From NCBI GenBank assembly GCA_017537245.1, contig JAFYLD010000036.1:1-46197 (forward strand): a stretch of DNA of 46,197 nucleotides. Direction: 5' to 3'. This stretch comes from Clostridia bacterium (GTDB taxonomy: Bacteria; Bacillota; Clostridia; Oscillospirales; Acutalibacteraceae). This document shows, piece by piece, positions 34,780 through 44,497 of the stretch. Position numbers and translations under genes: made by a program. Positions within the stretch are counted from its first letter, which is position 1. Every line of letters starts with the position of its first letter. Below the pieces are notes generated by a model, which was not told the DNA's origin, ran no database searches, and was given only the letters and a program-made list of their open reading frames with translations.

Positions 34780-34808
34780 TTGACAAATAATGACAAAGAT
34801 AGTAAAAT
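34780..34808 (+). promoter_or_regulatory. promoter of the small membrane protein gene
   Basis: TTGACA, 17 bases, TAAAAT; 33 bases before the ATG at 34841. Confidence 0.75.
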
Positions 34809-34840
34809 ATATACATAAAATTTTGAAAGGATTTGTTATT

Positions 34841-35077
34841 ATGGATTTGCTAAAAAAATATTTCCCATTTTCGTTTGGCTCAGCTGACGTTGCATCACTT
34901 GTGATTAAGATTATTATCTATGTTGTTGTAGGCGCTGTAATCGGATTTGTATTTAGCCTTATCGCGCTTATTCCTATTGTAAACATTGTTGTTGGTCTTG
35001 TAGGCGCTTTGGTAGAGATTTACATACTAGCAGGTATAGCTATTGCTATTCTTGATTATTTAAAAATTTTAAAATAA
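34841..35077 (+). CDS. small two-helix membrane protein (78 aa)
   Basis: The product has a short N-terminal cytoplasmic part (MDLLKKYFPFSFG) and two helices rich in Val, Ile and Gly, between about 20-45 and 48-72. It is unrecognised. The ATG at 34841 has GAAAGGA eight bases upstream, and a near-consensus promoter is present, so the gene is probably real and expressed. The upstream start at 34790 would lie within the promoter and is rejected. Confidence 0.65.
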   Translation: MDLLKKYFPFSFGSADVASLVIKIIIYVVVGAVIGFVFSLIALIPIVNIVVGLVGALVEIYILAGIAIAILDYLKILK

Positions 35078-35090
35078 TTAAGCTTTTTAA

Positions 35091-35123
35091 ACAGCGTTAG
35101 CTATACAGCCGGCGCTGTTTTTA
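35091..35123 (+). terminator. probable terminator after the small membrane protein
   Basis: A stem ACAGCG/CGCTGT with a 16-base loop and T-rich tail; weaker than others in the window. Confidence 0.5.
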
Positions 35124-35146
35124 TTTTTAAAAAGGTGGGTGAGGGT

Positions 35147-36019
35147 ATGTACAAAACCGCAAATGAGTATTATAAACAAAAATACGGCGATAAGGTATAT
35201 AAGTTGTCGCTAGACGGCGGGTTTACTTGCCCTAACCGTGACGGCACTATAGGTAGCGGTGGTTGTATTTTTTGCTCTAGCTTCGGCAGTGGTGATTTTG
35301 CCGAAAAAGGCGATAATATAGTCGACCAATTAGAAGCGGCAAAGCACCGAGTAGAAAGCAAAATAAAGTCGGGCAAATATATCGCATATTTTCAGGCCTT
35401 TACAAGCACGTATGCTTCGATAGAAAAATTAAAAAAGTTATATTTCGAAGCGATAAAACCGGATTATATCGTTGGTTTATCAATAGGTACTCGCCCTGAT
35501 TGTTTGGGTGATGACGTAGTAGATTTGCTTAAAGAAATAAATGTTATAAAACCCGTTTGTATCGAACTGGGACTTCAAACCACCAACGAAAATAGTGCAA
35601 AATATATCAGACGCGGTTATGAAAACGCAGTTTATTTTGATGCGGTAAAACGGCTTAGAGCGGCGGGTATCGAGGTAGTAACCCATGTAATACTAGGACT
35701 GCCCAATGAAACTGCTGACGATACGATAAAAACCACTCTTGACGCTGTAAATGCGGGTACTGACGGGGTAAAATTTCATTTACTACACGTTCTTAAAAAT
35801 ACCGATTTAGAAGGTGAATATTTAAGCGGCAAATTCGAGTGTTTGTCACTTGAAAATTATGCCGAAATACTAAAAAAATGTATCGCAGTTTTACCGAGTG
35901 ACGTGGTTGTTCATCGCATAACGGGTGACGGCGCCAAGCGAGATTTGGTAGCGCCAACGTGGTCTGCCGATAAAAAAATGGTGCTAAATTTTCTCAATAA
36001 ATATTTAAAAGAGGACTGA
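35147..36019 (+). CDS. TIGR01212/YhcC family radical SAM protein
   Basis: This 290-residue protein carries the iron-sulphur motif C28-x(11)-C40-x2-C43, the spacing typical of the YhcC/ELP3-like group rather than the usual CxxxCxxC. A SAM-binding region includes SIGTRPDCL and ELGLQT, then RRGYENAVYFDAV. The biochemical function is not known. ATG 35147 is used; the earlier GTG at 35135 is within the ribosome site (AAAGGTGGG). Confidence 0.92.
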   Translation: MYKTANEYYKQKYGDKVYKLSLDGGFTCPNRDGTIGSGGCIFCSSFGSGDFAEKGDNIVDQLEAAKHRVESKIKSGKYIAYFQAFTSTYASIEKLKKLYFEAIKPDYIVGLSIGTRPDCLGDDVVDLLKEINVIKPVCIELGLQTTNENSAKYIRRGYENAVYFDAVKRLRAAGIEVVTHVILGLPNETADDTIKTTLDAVNAGTDGVKFHLLHVLKNTDLEGEYLSGKFECLSLENYAEILKKCIAVLPSDVVVHRITGDGAKRDLVAPTWSADKKMVLNFLNKYLKED

Positions 36020-36037
36020 AAATCAGTCCTCTTTTTT
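36010..36037. terminator. terminator between the radical SAM gene and GH43
   Basis: A 9-bp stem GAGGACTGA/TCAGTCCTC includes the radical SAM stop codon and is followed by seven T. A run on the left makes it usable for the convergent GH43 gene. Confidence 0.9.
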
Positions 36038-36886
36038 TCATATAAATATCTTTCCGTTTTCTTCTTTTAGCTCGGTGATTACAGGGCGCTCTAGGGTGGC
36101 TTTGTTTGGTTTGTGCATTATGAAATATTCTTTATTGTCAAGCGCTTTAAATATCATACCGTGACCACCGTCAACTGCTGATAGTGGCTCGTCACAAACC
36201 GACCAATTACCATCAATATCGTCATTATCACTTTTTGATACAAGTGCGGTATAGCCGCTTTCGTTAAACGACGACCAAATAGCGAGCAATTGCCCGAGTT
36301 TGTTGCGATATAGAAATGGTCCGTCGGTAACGAAACCTTTAGCGATTCTACCAATAACCATTTTTACGTCGCGATAGTCTTTTGCACTCCATAGCACTCG
36401 CGGTTCGGTTGCGGCGTGAGTAAGGTCGGGGGAAAGTTGAATCTCACAAACAGTACCGTTTTCTATTTGTACCCATTCGTGACAAAATACAATGTGCGGA
36501 TTACCGTTTTTATCAACATAAAAAGTGCCGTCAAGACATTCCCAGTCATGTGGAGTAATCGGCTTTTCGGTTATGGGGGTGAATACCCCGTCTGGCGTAT
36601 CACAAACTAGTATTTGCGTGCCGCGACAGGTGTTTTCTGATTTAAAAGACGCGAACATATAAAATTTGTTGTTATAGTAATGTACTTCGGGCGCCCAAGC
36701 GTCGGTTGTGGCCCAAAAATCATCGGTTATTTCAAATACGCTTTTGGGATTACTCCAATTTACAAGGTTATGGCTTTCATACACGTCAAAGCCGGTCTGA
36801 ACTCCAACGCGAGAGCCGTACATGTAATATTTTTCGTTATAAGTTAAGATAAAAGGGTCTCTAATATTGATTTCGCTAAGTTTCAT
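36038..36886 (-). CDS. glycoside hydrolase family 43-like protein
   Basis: This 282-residue five-bladed beta-propeller protein includes RDPFILTYNEKYYMYG (catalytic base Asp), TDAWAPEVHYYNNKFYMF, and a DGTFYVDKNG...FCHEW region, with DGPFLYRN contributing the general acid side. GH43 enzymes are alpha-L-arabinofuranosidases, beta-xylosidases or arabinanases. There is no signal peptide, so it acts inside on imported oligosaccharides. It is divergent from the rhamnosidase operon, which includes araA and araD, favouring an arabinose-releasing role. Confidence 0.82.
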   Translation of the reverse strand: MKLSEINIRDPFILTYNEKYYMYGSRVGVQTGFDVYESHNLVNWSNPKSVFEITDDFWATTDAWAPEVHYYNNKFYMFASFKSENTCRGTQILVCDTPDGVFTPITEKPITPHDWECLDGTFYVDKNGNPHIVFCHEWVQIENGTVCEIQLSPDLTHAATEPRVLWSAKDYRDVKMVIGRIAKGFVTDGPFLYRNKLGQLLAIWSSFNESGYTALVSKSDNDDIDGNWSVCDEPLSAVDGGHGMIFKALDNKEYFIMHKPNKATLERPVITELKEENGKIFI

Positions 36887-36918
36887 AAAATCACCTACTT
36901 AATTTTAATATTAAACAA

Positions 36919-36947
36919 TTGAAAAATCAATATATTTGTGTTAAAAT
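36919..36947 (+). promoter_or_regulatory. promoter of the rhamnosidase-araAD operon
   Basis: TTGAAA, 17 bases and TAAAAT lie in the 87-base gap with the divergent GH43 gene. No clear operator is seen. Confidence 0.65.
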
Positions 36948-36973
36948 TTTACTGTTAGAAAGGGTGTGTTATC

Positions 36974-39409
36974 GTGAAAAAAGGCGTTTTTATTACAACT
37001 CCTCAAATGAGCGACGATTTTTATTATCTTGAGAAAAATGAATTTGGCAGTATTTTAAATACTCGCGATAACGATATACCAAAAACAGATGGTTTGCTAA
37101 CTGTTAGCAAACAGTTTCAAATAACAAAACAAATTAAGTCGGCCGTTTTACGAATAACCTCACTCGGCAACTTTGAGGCGCTTTTAAATGGTAATCGTAT
37201 AGGTGAGGACGAACTAACACCGCTTTGGACCGATTATAGACATCGCGTTTTTGAGTACGAATATGACGTTTTGCCATACGTTAAGAAAAAAGGCATAAAC
37301 ACTTTTGGCGCGCGTGTATCGTCCGGTTGGTGGTCGGGTAGAATTTCTAACGGTTATTACGGTTATAAAAAAACGGCAATTTGCGCTGAAATAGAGATTG
37401 GTTATAAGGATGGTAGTAGTGAAATAATCGCTACTGATGATAGTTGGAATACCGCACTTTGCGGTCCTGTGCTTTATGCCGATATTTGGAATGGCGAGTG
37501 GTTTGACGCAACACTACCAGACCCTTGCGCAAATTATGATAGCGCTAATTGGGCAAAAGCAGAAATTTTTACCGACTATACTTGTAATATTGTGCCATTC
37601 GAGGGTGAAAAGGTGCAAGTTCGCGAATATATCGCGCCAAAAAGCGCGGTTGTTTATCGCGGAGTAAAAGATAACGGCACCGATTTTGGTGAAATTAAGG
37701 TTCTCAAAAAAGCGGTTGGTGATAACTGCGAGTGCATTAGTCTAAGAGCAGGTCAGACGCTAATAATGGACTTTGGTGAGGACGTTGTTGGTCGTCCGTC
37801 TATTGCTATAAACGCATTAAACGGTACGGTAGTTAAATGCCTTTTTGCCGAAATGCTAAATGATAGTGGTGATAAATCACGCGGCAACGACGGACCAAAG
37901 GGTAGCCTTTATATCGAAAATTATCGCTCGGCTTTGTCACGCTTTAATTACGTAGCGGCGTCAACAAGTAGTCGACGTCAACTTAATATTGTTAAGCCGT
38001 TGCATACTTTTTACGGCTTTAGATACATGGAAATCACCGCCGATAAAGATATAAATATCGAGTGCATTACTGCCGAGGTTTTGGGCGCGGATATGCAGTA
38101 TATTGGCGAGTTTGAGTGTTCGAATCCGCTGGTAAATAAGCTTTATAAAAACGTTGTTCGCGGCATGAAGGGTAATTATCTAGGTGTACCTACCGACTGT
38201 CCGCAGCGTGACGAGCGCCTTGGTTGGACTGGTGACACAGAGATTTTTTGCGGTGCGGCATCGTATATTGCAGATACCTATAAGTTCTTGAGTAAATATC
38301 TAGGGGATATGCGCGACTCACAAAACGAGCGTGATGGAGCCTATGCCGATATTTGTCCCGCAGTTTTTGAAAAGAATTTTTGTGGTACCGCCGCTTGGGC
38401 AGATGCCGGTATAATAATACCTTACAAGCTTTGGCTTATGTATGGTGACGATAGCGTTATTAAAGAAAATTATGACGCTATGGAACGATATATGGATTAT
38501 ATTGAGCGTAAAAATGGGCTAGACGGTGCTAACGCTTGGTATGCTGATTGGCTAAGCTATGAGCCGACCGACAAGTGGTACGTTTCACTTTGTTATTACT
38601 ACAATAACGCAGTTTTAATGCAAAAGTTTTCGTCACTGCTAGGTCTTGCTGATAGAGAAGAATATTATAACAATTTAAGCAAAAAAATTCTTGTGCACTA
38701 TCATAATAAGTACGTTCAAAACGGCGAAATAACCGAAAAAAGTCAAACTGCTTATTTGTTGCCGCTATACTTTGATATGCTCGAGGGTGATTTGAAACAA
38801 AAAACAATTAAAAATCTTGAGCAAAAGATTATTGACAATAATTACACCTTGTCAACGGGATTTGTTGGCACGGGTATTCTTTGTCAAACGTTGGCCAAAG
38901 TTGGACTTAATGATTTAGCATATAGCTTATTACTACAAGAAAACGATCCATCTTGGCTTTATAGCGTAAAGCAAGGCGCTACAACTATTTGGGAGCGTTG
39001 GAATTCTTACACAAAAGACGGTGGCTTTGGTAACGTCAAGATGAACTCGTTTAATCACTATGCTTATGGCGCAGTTGCCGAGTGGATGTATGGCTTTATG
39101 GCGGGTATTAGACCTAATGCCGAGTGTGGTTGCTTTGTTTTAGCGCCAATGCCTGACGCCAAAAAACGAATAACTAGTGTCAAGGCAAAGTATCGCGATT
39201 TTGTAAGCGAGTGGCATTATGAGGACGACTGCTTTGTGTGGCGCGTCGTTATTCCAAGCGGTTTTGCGCGTGTGGAATTTCCACTTATAAACGGCCGAAA
39301 GACCATAGATATAAACGGCATTACTTTTGATAAAAAAGCGCTCTACGGCGAAATAATTGATAATAAAATGGTGTTCGAGCTTACAGAAGGCGAATACGTA
39401 ATTAAATAA
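36974..39409 (+). CDS. alpha-L-rhamnosidase (GH78)
   Basis: This 811-residue cytoplasmic enzyme has no signal peptide. The N-terminal beta domain (~1-330) includes LTPLWTDYRHRVFEYEYDV, a region typical of bacterial rhamnosidase N-domains. The (alpha/alpha)6 catalytic domain starts near 390 with VPTDCPQRDERLGWTGD, the family signature that carries the acidic catalytic residues, followed by TTIWERW. The C-terminal jelly-roll domain ends at GEYVIK. It should release rhamnose from rhamnogalacturonan or glycosides. The start is GTG with AAAGGGTG. It is the first gene of the operon. Confidence 0.9.
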   Translation: MKKGVFITTPQMSDDFYYLEKNEFGSILNTRDNDIPKTDGLLTVSKQFQITKQIKSAVLRITSLGNFEALLNGNRIGEDELTPLWTDYRHRVFEYEYDVLPYVKKKGINTFGARVSSGWWSGRISNGYYGYKKTAICAEIEIGYKDGSSEIIATDDSWNTALCGPVLYADIWNGEWFDATLPDPCANYDSANWAKAEIFTDYTCNIVPFEGEKVQVREYIAPKSAVVYRGVKDNGTDFGEIKVLKKAVGDNCECISLRAGQTLIMDFGEDVVGRPSIAINALNGTVVKCLFAEMLNDSGDKSRGNDGPKGSLYIENYRSALSRFNYVAASTSSRRQLNIVKPLHTFYGFRYMEITADKDINIECITAEVLGADMQYIGEFECSNPLVNKLYKNVVRGMKGNYLGVPTDCPQRDERLGWTGDTEIFCGAASYIADTYKFLSKYLGDMRDSQNERDGAYADICPAVFEKNFCGTAAWADAGIIIPYKLWLMYGDDSVIKENYDAMERYMDYIERKNGLDGANAWYADWLSYEPTDKWYVSLCYYYNNAVLMQKFSSLLGLADREEYYNNLSKKILVHYHNKYVQNGEITEKSQTAYLLPLYFDMLEGDLKQKTIKNLEQKIIDNNYTLSTGFVGTGILCQTLAKVGLNDLAYSLLLQENDPSWLYSVKQGATTIWERWNSYTKDGGFGNVKMNSFNHYAYGAVAEWMYGFMAGIRPNAECGCFVLAPMPDAKKRITSVKAKYRDFVSEWHYEDDCFVWRVVIPSGFARVEFPLINGRKTIDINGITFDKKALYGEIIDNKMVFELTEGEYVIK

Positions 39410-39424
39410 AAGGTTGGTAATAAA

Positions 39425-40948
39425 ATGAACAATTTTCTTGGAATAGAGTTTGGTTCAACAAGAATAAAGGCGGTAGTTATTGACGAAAATTACGCTCCCG
39501 TTTGTTCTAGTGATTACACTTGGAAATCGAGCTTTGAAAATGGTATTTGGACTTATGATATTAACGAGGCAATAACAGGCCTTAAAACCGTTTTATCAAA
39601 ACTTGAGTGCAAAGAAAATATTAAATCTATTGGTATTTCGGGCATGATGCACGGTTATCTGGCTTTTGATAAGGAGTGGAATTTGCTCGTTCCTTTTCGC
39701 ACTTGGCAAAATACGATAACTGCGCCTGCCGCTGCCAAACTTACCGAACTTTTTAACTTTAACGTTCCTCAAAGATGGAGTATAGCGCATCTTTATCAAG
39801 CGGTATTAAACGGCGAAGAACACATAAATAAAATTGCCCACATAACTACGCTTGCGGGTTATATGCACTATCTTTTGACGGGTGTTAATGCCGTTGGTAT
39901 TGGTGAGGCATCGGGAATATTCCCAATAGATAGCGAAAATTTGTGTTACAACAAAGATATGATATCAAAGCTTGATAAACTGCTAGAAAAGTATAATCTT
40001 TCTTGGAAAGCAGAAGACGTATTACCATCTGTTTTACTTGCTGGTGATAATGCCGGTTATCTTACCGAAAAAGGTTCTAAGTTGGTTGACGGTCTTTTGC
40101 CTTGCGGAATTACTTTTGCGCCACCCGAGGGTGATGCAGGTACCGGTATGACCGCCACTAATGCAGTTGCCGAAAAGACCGGTAATATATCGGCGGGTAC
40201 TTCAATTTTTTCAATGGTTGTGCTTAATAAACCGCTTAAAAACGTTTATGAAGAAATTGATATTGTAACCACCCCAACAGGCAAAGACGTAGCGCTTGTT
40301 CACTGTAACAACTGTACCAATGATATAAACGCGTGGGTATCGGTTTTAAAAGAAACGGCAGCGCTATTTGGCGCAGAGCCTAGTAGCGACGAGCTTTATA
40401 CTAAGTTATACGAGCAATCGCTAAATGGCGATACCGATTGTGGCGGCGTACTTGTTTGCAATTATATGGCAGGCGAGGGTATTACCCATTTTGACAGTGG
40501 TGTGCCTATGGTAGCGCGCGCTCAGAACGCTAACTTTACGCTTGCTAATCTTTTCCGTTCTATGATATATTCAACCATGTCTACTCTAAAACTTGGTATG
40601 GATATTTTAGCGCAAGAAGAGGTAGAAATCGATTCGCTTACAGGTCACGGCGGACTCTTTAAGACCGAGGGTGTTGGCGCAAGATATATGGCGGCGGCTT
40701 GTAATGCACCAATTGCGGTTATGAAAACCGCAGGTGAGGGCGGTCCTTATGGTATGGCACTACTCGCGGCTTACGCATCGCAAAGAAACGGCGAAACGCT
40801 AGAGGAATTTCTCTTAAATCGCGTATTTGAAAATACCGATTGTACTATTCTTAATCCACAAAAGGACGATATAGACGGATTTAACCGCTATATCGAGCAA
40901 TATAAACAACTTCTTAAAGTAGAAGAAACAGCAACAAAGGTTTTGTAA
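39425..40948 (+). CDS. FGGY family carbohydrate kinase, probable L-ribulokinase
   Basis: This 507-residue protein has two actin-like FGGY domains: NFLGIEFGSTRIKAVV at the N-terminus, GISGMMHGYLAF in the sugar site, and GDAGTGMTATNAV and GGPYGMALLAA as the ATP-site segments. Between a rhamnosidase and araA/araD, the likely reaction is phosphorylation of L-ribulose, completing arabinose catabolism; rhamnulose or xylulose kinase are alternatives. It does not look like the classical AraB, so the symbol is left blank. It is 15 bases after the rhamnosidase and 13 before araA. Confidence 0.85.
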   Translation: MNNFLGIEFGSTRIKAVVIDENYAPVCSSDYTWKSSFENGIWTYDINEAITGLKTVLSKLECKENIKSIGISGMMHGYLAFDKEWNLLVPFRTWQNTITAPAAAKLTELFNFNVPQRWSIAHLYQAVLNGEEHINKIAHITTLAGYMHYLLTGVNAVGIGEASGIFPIDSENLCYNKDMISKLDKLLEKYNLSWKAEDVLPSVLLAGDNAGYLTEKGSKLVDGLLPCGITFAPPEGDAGTGMTATNAVAEKTGNISAGTSIFSMVVLNKPLKNVYEEIDIVTTPTGKDVALVHCNNCTNDINAWVSVLKETAALFGAEPSSDELYTKLYEQSLNGDTDCGGVLVCNYMAGEGITHFDSGVPMVARAQNANFTLANLFRSMIYSTMSTLKLGMDILAQEEVEIDSLTGHGGLFKTEGVGARYMAAACNAPIAVMKTAGEGGPYGMALLAAYASQRNGETLEEFLLNRVFENTDCTILNPQKDDIDGFNRYIEQYKQLLKVEETATKVL

Positions 40949-40961
40949 GGGAGAAAAGTTT

Positions 40962-42431
40962 ATGAATTACAAATTTTGGTTTATCGTAGGTTCACAGTTT
41001 TTATATGGTGACGAGGTTTTAAAGACCGTAGATGAGCGAGCTCAAGAAATGGCACGTGAGCTTTCAAAACGTTTGCCTTACGAACTTGTATATAAGGTTA
41101 CTGCAAAAACTAATAAAGAAATTACCGATGTTATAAAGCAGGCAAATTACGACGATAGTTGCGCAGGTGTTATTACCTGGTGTCATACATTTAGTCCGTC
41201 CAAAATGTGGATTAACGGTCTTGCCGCTTTGCAAAAGCCATATTGTCATTTTGCAACACAGTATAATCGCGAAATACCAAATGATGAAATCGATATGGAC
41301 TTTATGAATCTTAATCAAGCGGCGCACGGTGATCGTGAACACGGATTTATAGCGGCACGCCTTCGTATGCCACGCAAGGTAATTGCCGGTTATTGGCAAG
41401 ATGCTGACGTTCATAATCGTATTTCTAATTGGATGAAGTCGGCAGTTGGTGTTGCCGTATCAAAAGATTTAAAGGTTATGCGTTTTGGTGACAATATGCG
41501 CGAGGTTGCAGTTACCGAGGGCGACAAGGTTGAGGTGCAGGCTAAACTTGGTTGGCAGGTAAACACCTGGGCGGTAGGCGATCTTGTAAAAGAAATGAAC
41601 GCAGTAAATGATACTGAAATCGACGCTTTAATGGAAGATTACACTGCAAAATATGATATCGCTACCGATAATATAGATGCAATTCGTTATCAAGCGCGAG
41701 AAGAAATTGCTATCAAAAAGATGCTAGAGCGCGAGGATTGTCTTGCGTTTACAAATACTTTCCAAGACCTTTATGGTATGGAGCAATTACCTGGTCTTGC
41801 TTCACAAGATTTAATGGCAAACGGCTATGGTTACGGTGGCGAGGGTGACTGGAAAGTTGCCGCTATGACCGCTATTATGAAAGCAATGGGCGAGGGCGGC
41901 AACGGTGCTTCTGCATTTATGGAGGACTATACCTACCATCTAGCAAAAGGCAACGAATATTCTTTGGGTGCTCACATGCTAGAGGTTTGTCCAAGCCTTG
42001 CGGCAAGCGATAAAAAACCAAGAATTGAAACGCATCACCTAGGTATTGGTATGAACGAAAAGGACCCTGCTCGTCTTGTTTTTGAGGGTAAAGAGGGTGA
42101 CGCTATCGTTGTATCTCTTGTTGATATGGGTGGCAGACTTCGTCTTATTTGTCAAGATATCGTTTGTGTTAAGCCAATTATGCCAATGCCAAATTTACCT
42201 GTAGCTCGCGTTATGTGGCAACCACTACCAAATCTTGCGACGGGTATAGAGTGTTGGATTACGGCAGGTGGCGCTCATCATACAGTTCTTTCTTACGACG
42301 TTACTGCTGAGCAAATGAAAGACTGGGCTCGTATGTTAGATATCGAGTTTGTACATATTACAAAAGATACTACCGTTGACGCTTTGGAAAAAGAACTATT
42401 TTTAAACGACCTTGCTTGGAAACTTAAATGA
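40962..42431 (+). CDS. araA: L-arabinose isomerase
   Basis: This 489-residue enzyme converts L-arabinose to L-ribulose with manganese. N-terminal FWFIVGSQFLYG is typical, and metal/catalytic residues are expected in TYHLAKG, MLEVCPSLA, ETHHLGIG and GGAHHTVLSYD, all present. The length matches the family. The ribosome site is AAGGGAG. Its neighbours, the FGGY kinase and araD, supply the next two steps. Confidence 0.96.
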   Translation: MNYKFWFIVGSQFLYGDEVLKTVDERAQEMARELSKRLPYELVYKVTAKTNKEITDVIKQANYDDSCAGVITWCHTFSPSKMWINGLAALQKPYCHFATQYNREIPNDEIDMDFMNLNQAAHGDREHGFIAARLRMPRKVIAGYWQDADVHNRISNWMKSAVGVAVSKDLKVMRFGDNMREVAVTEGDKVEVQAKLGWQVNTWAVGDLVKEMNAVNDTEIDALMEDYTAKYDIATDNIDAIRYQAREEIAIKKMLEREDCLAFTNTFQDLYGMEQLPGLASQDLMANGYGYGGEGDWKVAAMTAIMKAMGEGGNGASAFMEDYTYHLAKGNEYSLGAHMLEVCPSLAASDKKPRIETHHLGIGMNEKDPARLVFEGKEGDAIVVSLVDMGGRLRLICQDIVCVKPIMPMPNLPVARVMWQPLPNLATGIECWITAGGAHHTVLSYDVTAEQMKDWARMLDIEFVHITKDTTVDALEKELFLNDLAWKLK

Positions 42432-42442
42432 GGTAAATTTTT

Positions 42443-43132
42443 ATGTTAGAACAATTAAAACAAAAGGTGCTTAAAGCAAATTTAGACCTAGTAAAATATA
42501 ATCTTGTTACATTTACTTGGGGTAACGTTTCTGCTATTGATCGTGCAAGTGGTCTTGTTGTTATTAAACCAAGCGGTGTTGATTATGACACAATGACTGC
42601 TGATGATATGGTAGTTATCGACCTTGATGGCAACGTGGTAGAGGGTAAGTGGAAACCATCTTCTGATACTGCGACTCATCTAGTGCTTTACAAAGCTTTT
42701 TCAAATATAGGCGGCATTGTTCATACCCACTCTCGCAACGCGACCTCGTTTGCGCAGGCGGGTAAAGATATTGTGGCTTACGGCACTACACATGCTGATT
42801 ATTTCTATGATAATATTCCTTGCACTCGCAAGATGACACCCGAGGAAATTGCAGGCGAATATGAAAAAGAAACCGGCAACGTAATTGTAGAAACGTTCAA
42901 GGGTAAATCGGCTGATGATATTCCTGCGGTTTTGGTTCACTCTCACGGACCTTTTGCTTGGGGCACCGATGCCGATAACGCGGTGCATAATGCCGTTGTG
43001 CTTGAAGAGGTAGCATTTATGGCGCTACAAACCGAGCTATTAAACCAAAATTCACATAAAATGCAACAAGAACTTTTAGATAAGCACTATCTACGCAAAC
43101 ACGGTAAAAATGCTTATTACGGACAAAAGTAA
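42443..43132 (+). CDS. araD: L-ribulose-5-phosphate 4-epimerase
   Basis: This 229-residue class II aldolase-like zinc enzyme makes D-xylulose-5-phosphate, which enters the pentose phosphate pathway. Features: [21 protein letters not shown], the metal site HTHSRNA and the later HGPFAWG. The length is normal. It is directly followed by the next gene, whose ATG abuts its stop. Confidence 0.96.
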   Translation: MLEQLKQKVLKANLDLVKYNLVTFTWGNVSAIDRASGLVVIKPSGVDYDTMTADDMVVIDLDGNVVEGKWKPSSDTATHLVLYKAFSNIGGIVHTHSRNATSFAQAGKDIVAYGTTHADYFYDNIPCTRKMTPEEIAGEYEKETGNVIVETFKGKSADDIPAVLVHSHGPFAWGTDADNAVHNAVVLEEVAFMALQTELLNQNSHKMQQELLDKHYLRKHGKNAYYGQK

Positions 43133-44170
43133 ATGAACAATATACCTAAGTTTTACAAAACAAGCCTTACTGATATAGAAAGCATAGTTAAATCAGCAAA
43201 AAAGGGAAGTTTAACCACCCTTTGCAACTCTGCGGGTAACAGACCGATTTATATGCTTCGTTATGGCAAGGATAACGCGTTTAATCGCACTGCGAATTTA
43301 TCGTCGGCATTAGGCGGTAAAGATAAATCCTGCTTTGCTGATAAATCAGCGCCCGATTATATTCCTACGCTTTGCCTTGTTGGTTGTATTCACGGCGGTG
43401 AGTTTGAGGGTACGGCGGCGCTGCTAAATCTTATAAACGTTATTGAAAACGGTTGCGATTTAGCAGAAGATAGTTTTGACGATTTGAAGGCACTCGCCGA
43501 TAAAGTTAACCTAATCATCATTCCTTGCATAAATCCCGACGGACGCTCACACGTGCCTTTTGATAGTTTTGTTGGCAAGACTTTTAACGACTTGCGATAT
43601 TATAACCAAGGTACTTGGGCAGACGGCACACTTTGTGGTTGGCCAGAGTGTAAAAAACGCCATCCGATTAAACAATACGTTGATTACTTGGGCGGTTATT
43701 TTAATGATGATGGCGTCAATTTAATGCACGATGATTTCTTTGGTAAAAAAGCATTAGAAACACAAGCGTTATTTGACGTTTGTGAGCGATTTGCACCCGA
43801 TTTTACCGTGCTATTGCACGGCGGTACTAACTGCAAAAATCATATAATCGGTCCTGCGTACGCGTCGCTTGAAATAAAAGAGCGCGTAGCCGATTTTGAG
43901 CAGCAGTTAAAACAAAATTGTGAAGAAAACGGGCTTAATTTATATACGCCAAACGTTAATTTTGATTATGGCGAAAACGCTAATCCACCAACGTCGTTTA
44001 ATCTTCCGTCAGCGCTTACACATCTTTGCGGTGAGCCGTGTGTTACCTACGAAAGTAATCAGGGACTAACCGATGCGCCAATTGGAGTAGGTAGCGATTA
44101 TCAAGAAATTTATAATCATCATTTAATACTATTTAAAACGTTGATGCAGTATCTTTTAAATAAACGTTAA
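43133..44170 (+). CDS. M14-family zinc carboxypeptidase-like protein
   Basis: This 345-residue protein has the H-x-x-E zinc motif (H87, E90 in CIHGGEFEG), IIIPCINPDGRSH, which is shared by M14 peptidases, and likely catalytic Glu in VTYESNQG near the C-terminus. No signal peptide is present. M14 members hydrolyse C-terminal amino acids or related amides, and some are deacylases of sugars or aspartoacylase-like. Its ATG directly follows the araD stop, so it is made with the arabinose enzymes, but its role there is unclear. Confidence 0.75.
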   Translation: MNNIPKFYKTSLTDIESIVKSAKKGSLTTLCNSAGNRPIYMLRYGKDNAFNRTANLSSALGGKDKSCFADKSAPDYIPTLCLVGCIHGGEFEGTAALLNLINVIENGCDLAEDSFDDLKALADKVNLIIIPCINPDGRSHVPFDSFVGKTFNDLRYYNQGTWADGTLCGWPECKKRHPIKQYVDYLGGYFNDDGVNLMHDDFFGKKALETQALFDVCERFAPDFTVLLHGGTNCKNHIIGPAYASLEIKERVADFEQQLKQNCEENGLNLYTPNVNFDYGENANPPTSFNLPSALTHLCGEPCVTYESNQGLTDAPIGVGSDYQEIYNHHLILFKTLMQYLLNKR

Positions 44171-44184
44171 TACGGAGCGTAATT

Positions 44185-44484
44185 ATGGAGAAAATAAAAA
44201 TAACCGTTATAAGAAAAGCAAGATATGATGATTTAATCCAAAAGTACGAAAACCCAATCGAGCACGCTTGTGACATACAAGAAGGTAGCGTGTATGTTAG
44301 CGAAAACGCACAAATGCCTTGTGGTTTTTGCACTAGCGCTTGGGAAACAGTTTTGCCATTTGTTACTGAACTTGCAAATGGCGGTGGCAACTTTTATGAT
44401 GGATGGATGAAAAATCCAAAATCGGCAATGATTTCTTGTAACGATGGTTTTCGTCCGGTTAGTTTTTTAATAGAGGTTATTTAG
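44185..44484 (+). CDS. TIGR04076 family protein
   Basis: This is a 99-residue protein with the small-family pattern: K-(I/V)-x-V-I-(R/K) start, an invariant C-x-(I/V)-x-x-G segment, PCGFCTSAW with a Cys pair, and a SCNDGFRPVSF ending. There is no assigned function. The Cys motif suggests redox or metal binding. It is 14 bases after the peptidase, in the same direction, with CGGAGCG upstream. Confidence 0.85.
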   Translation: MEKIKITVIRKARYDDLIQKYENPIEHACDIQEGSVYVSENAQMPCGFCTSAWETVLPFVTELANGGGNFYDGWMKNPKSAMISCNDGFRPVSFLIEVI

Positions 44485-44497
44485 TAAGGAGTTTGTT

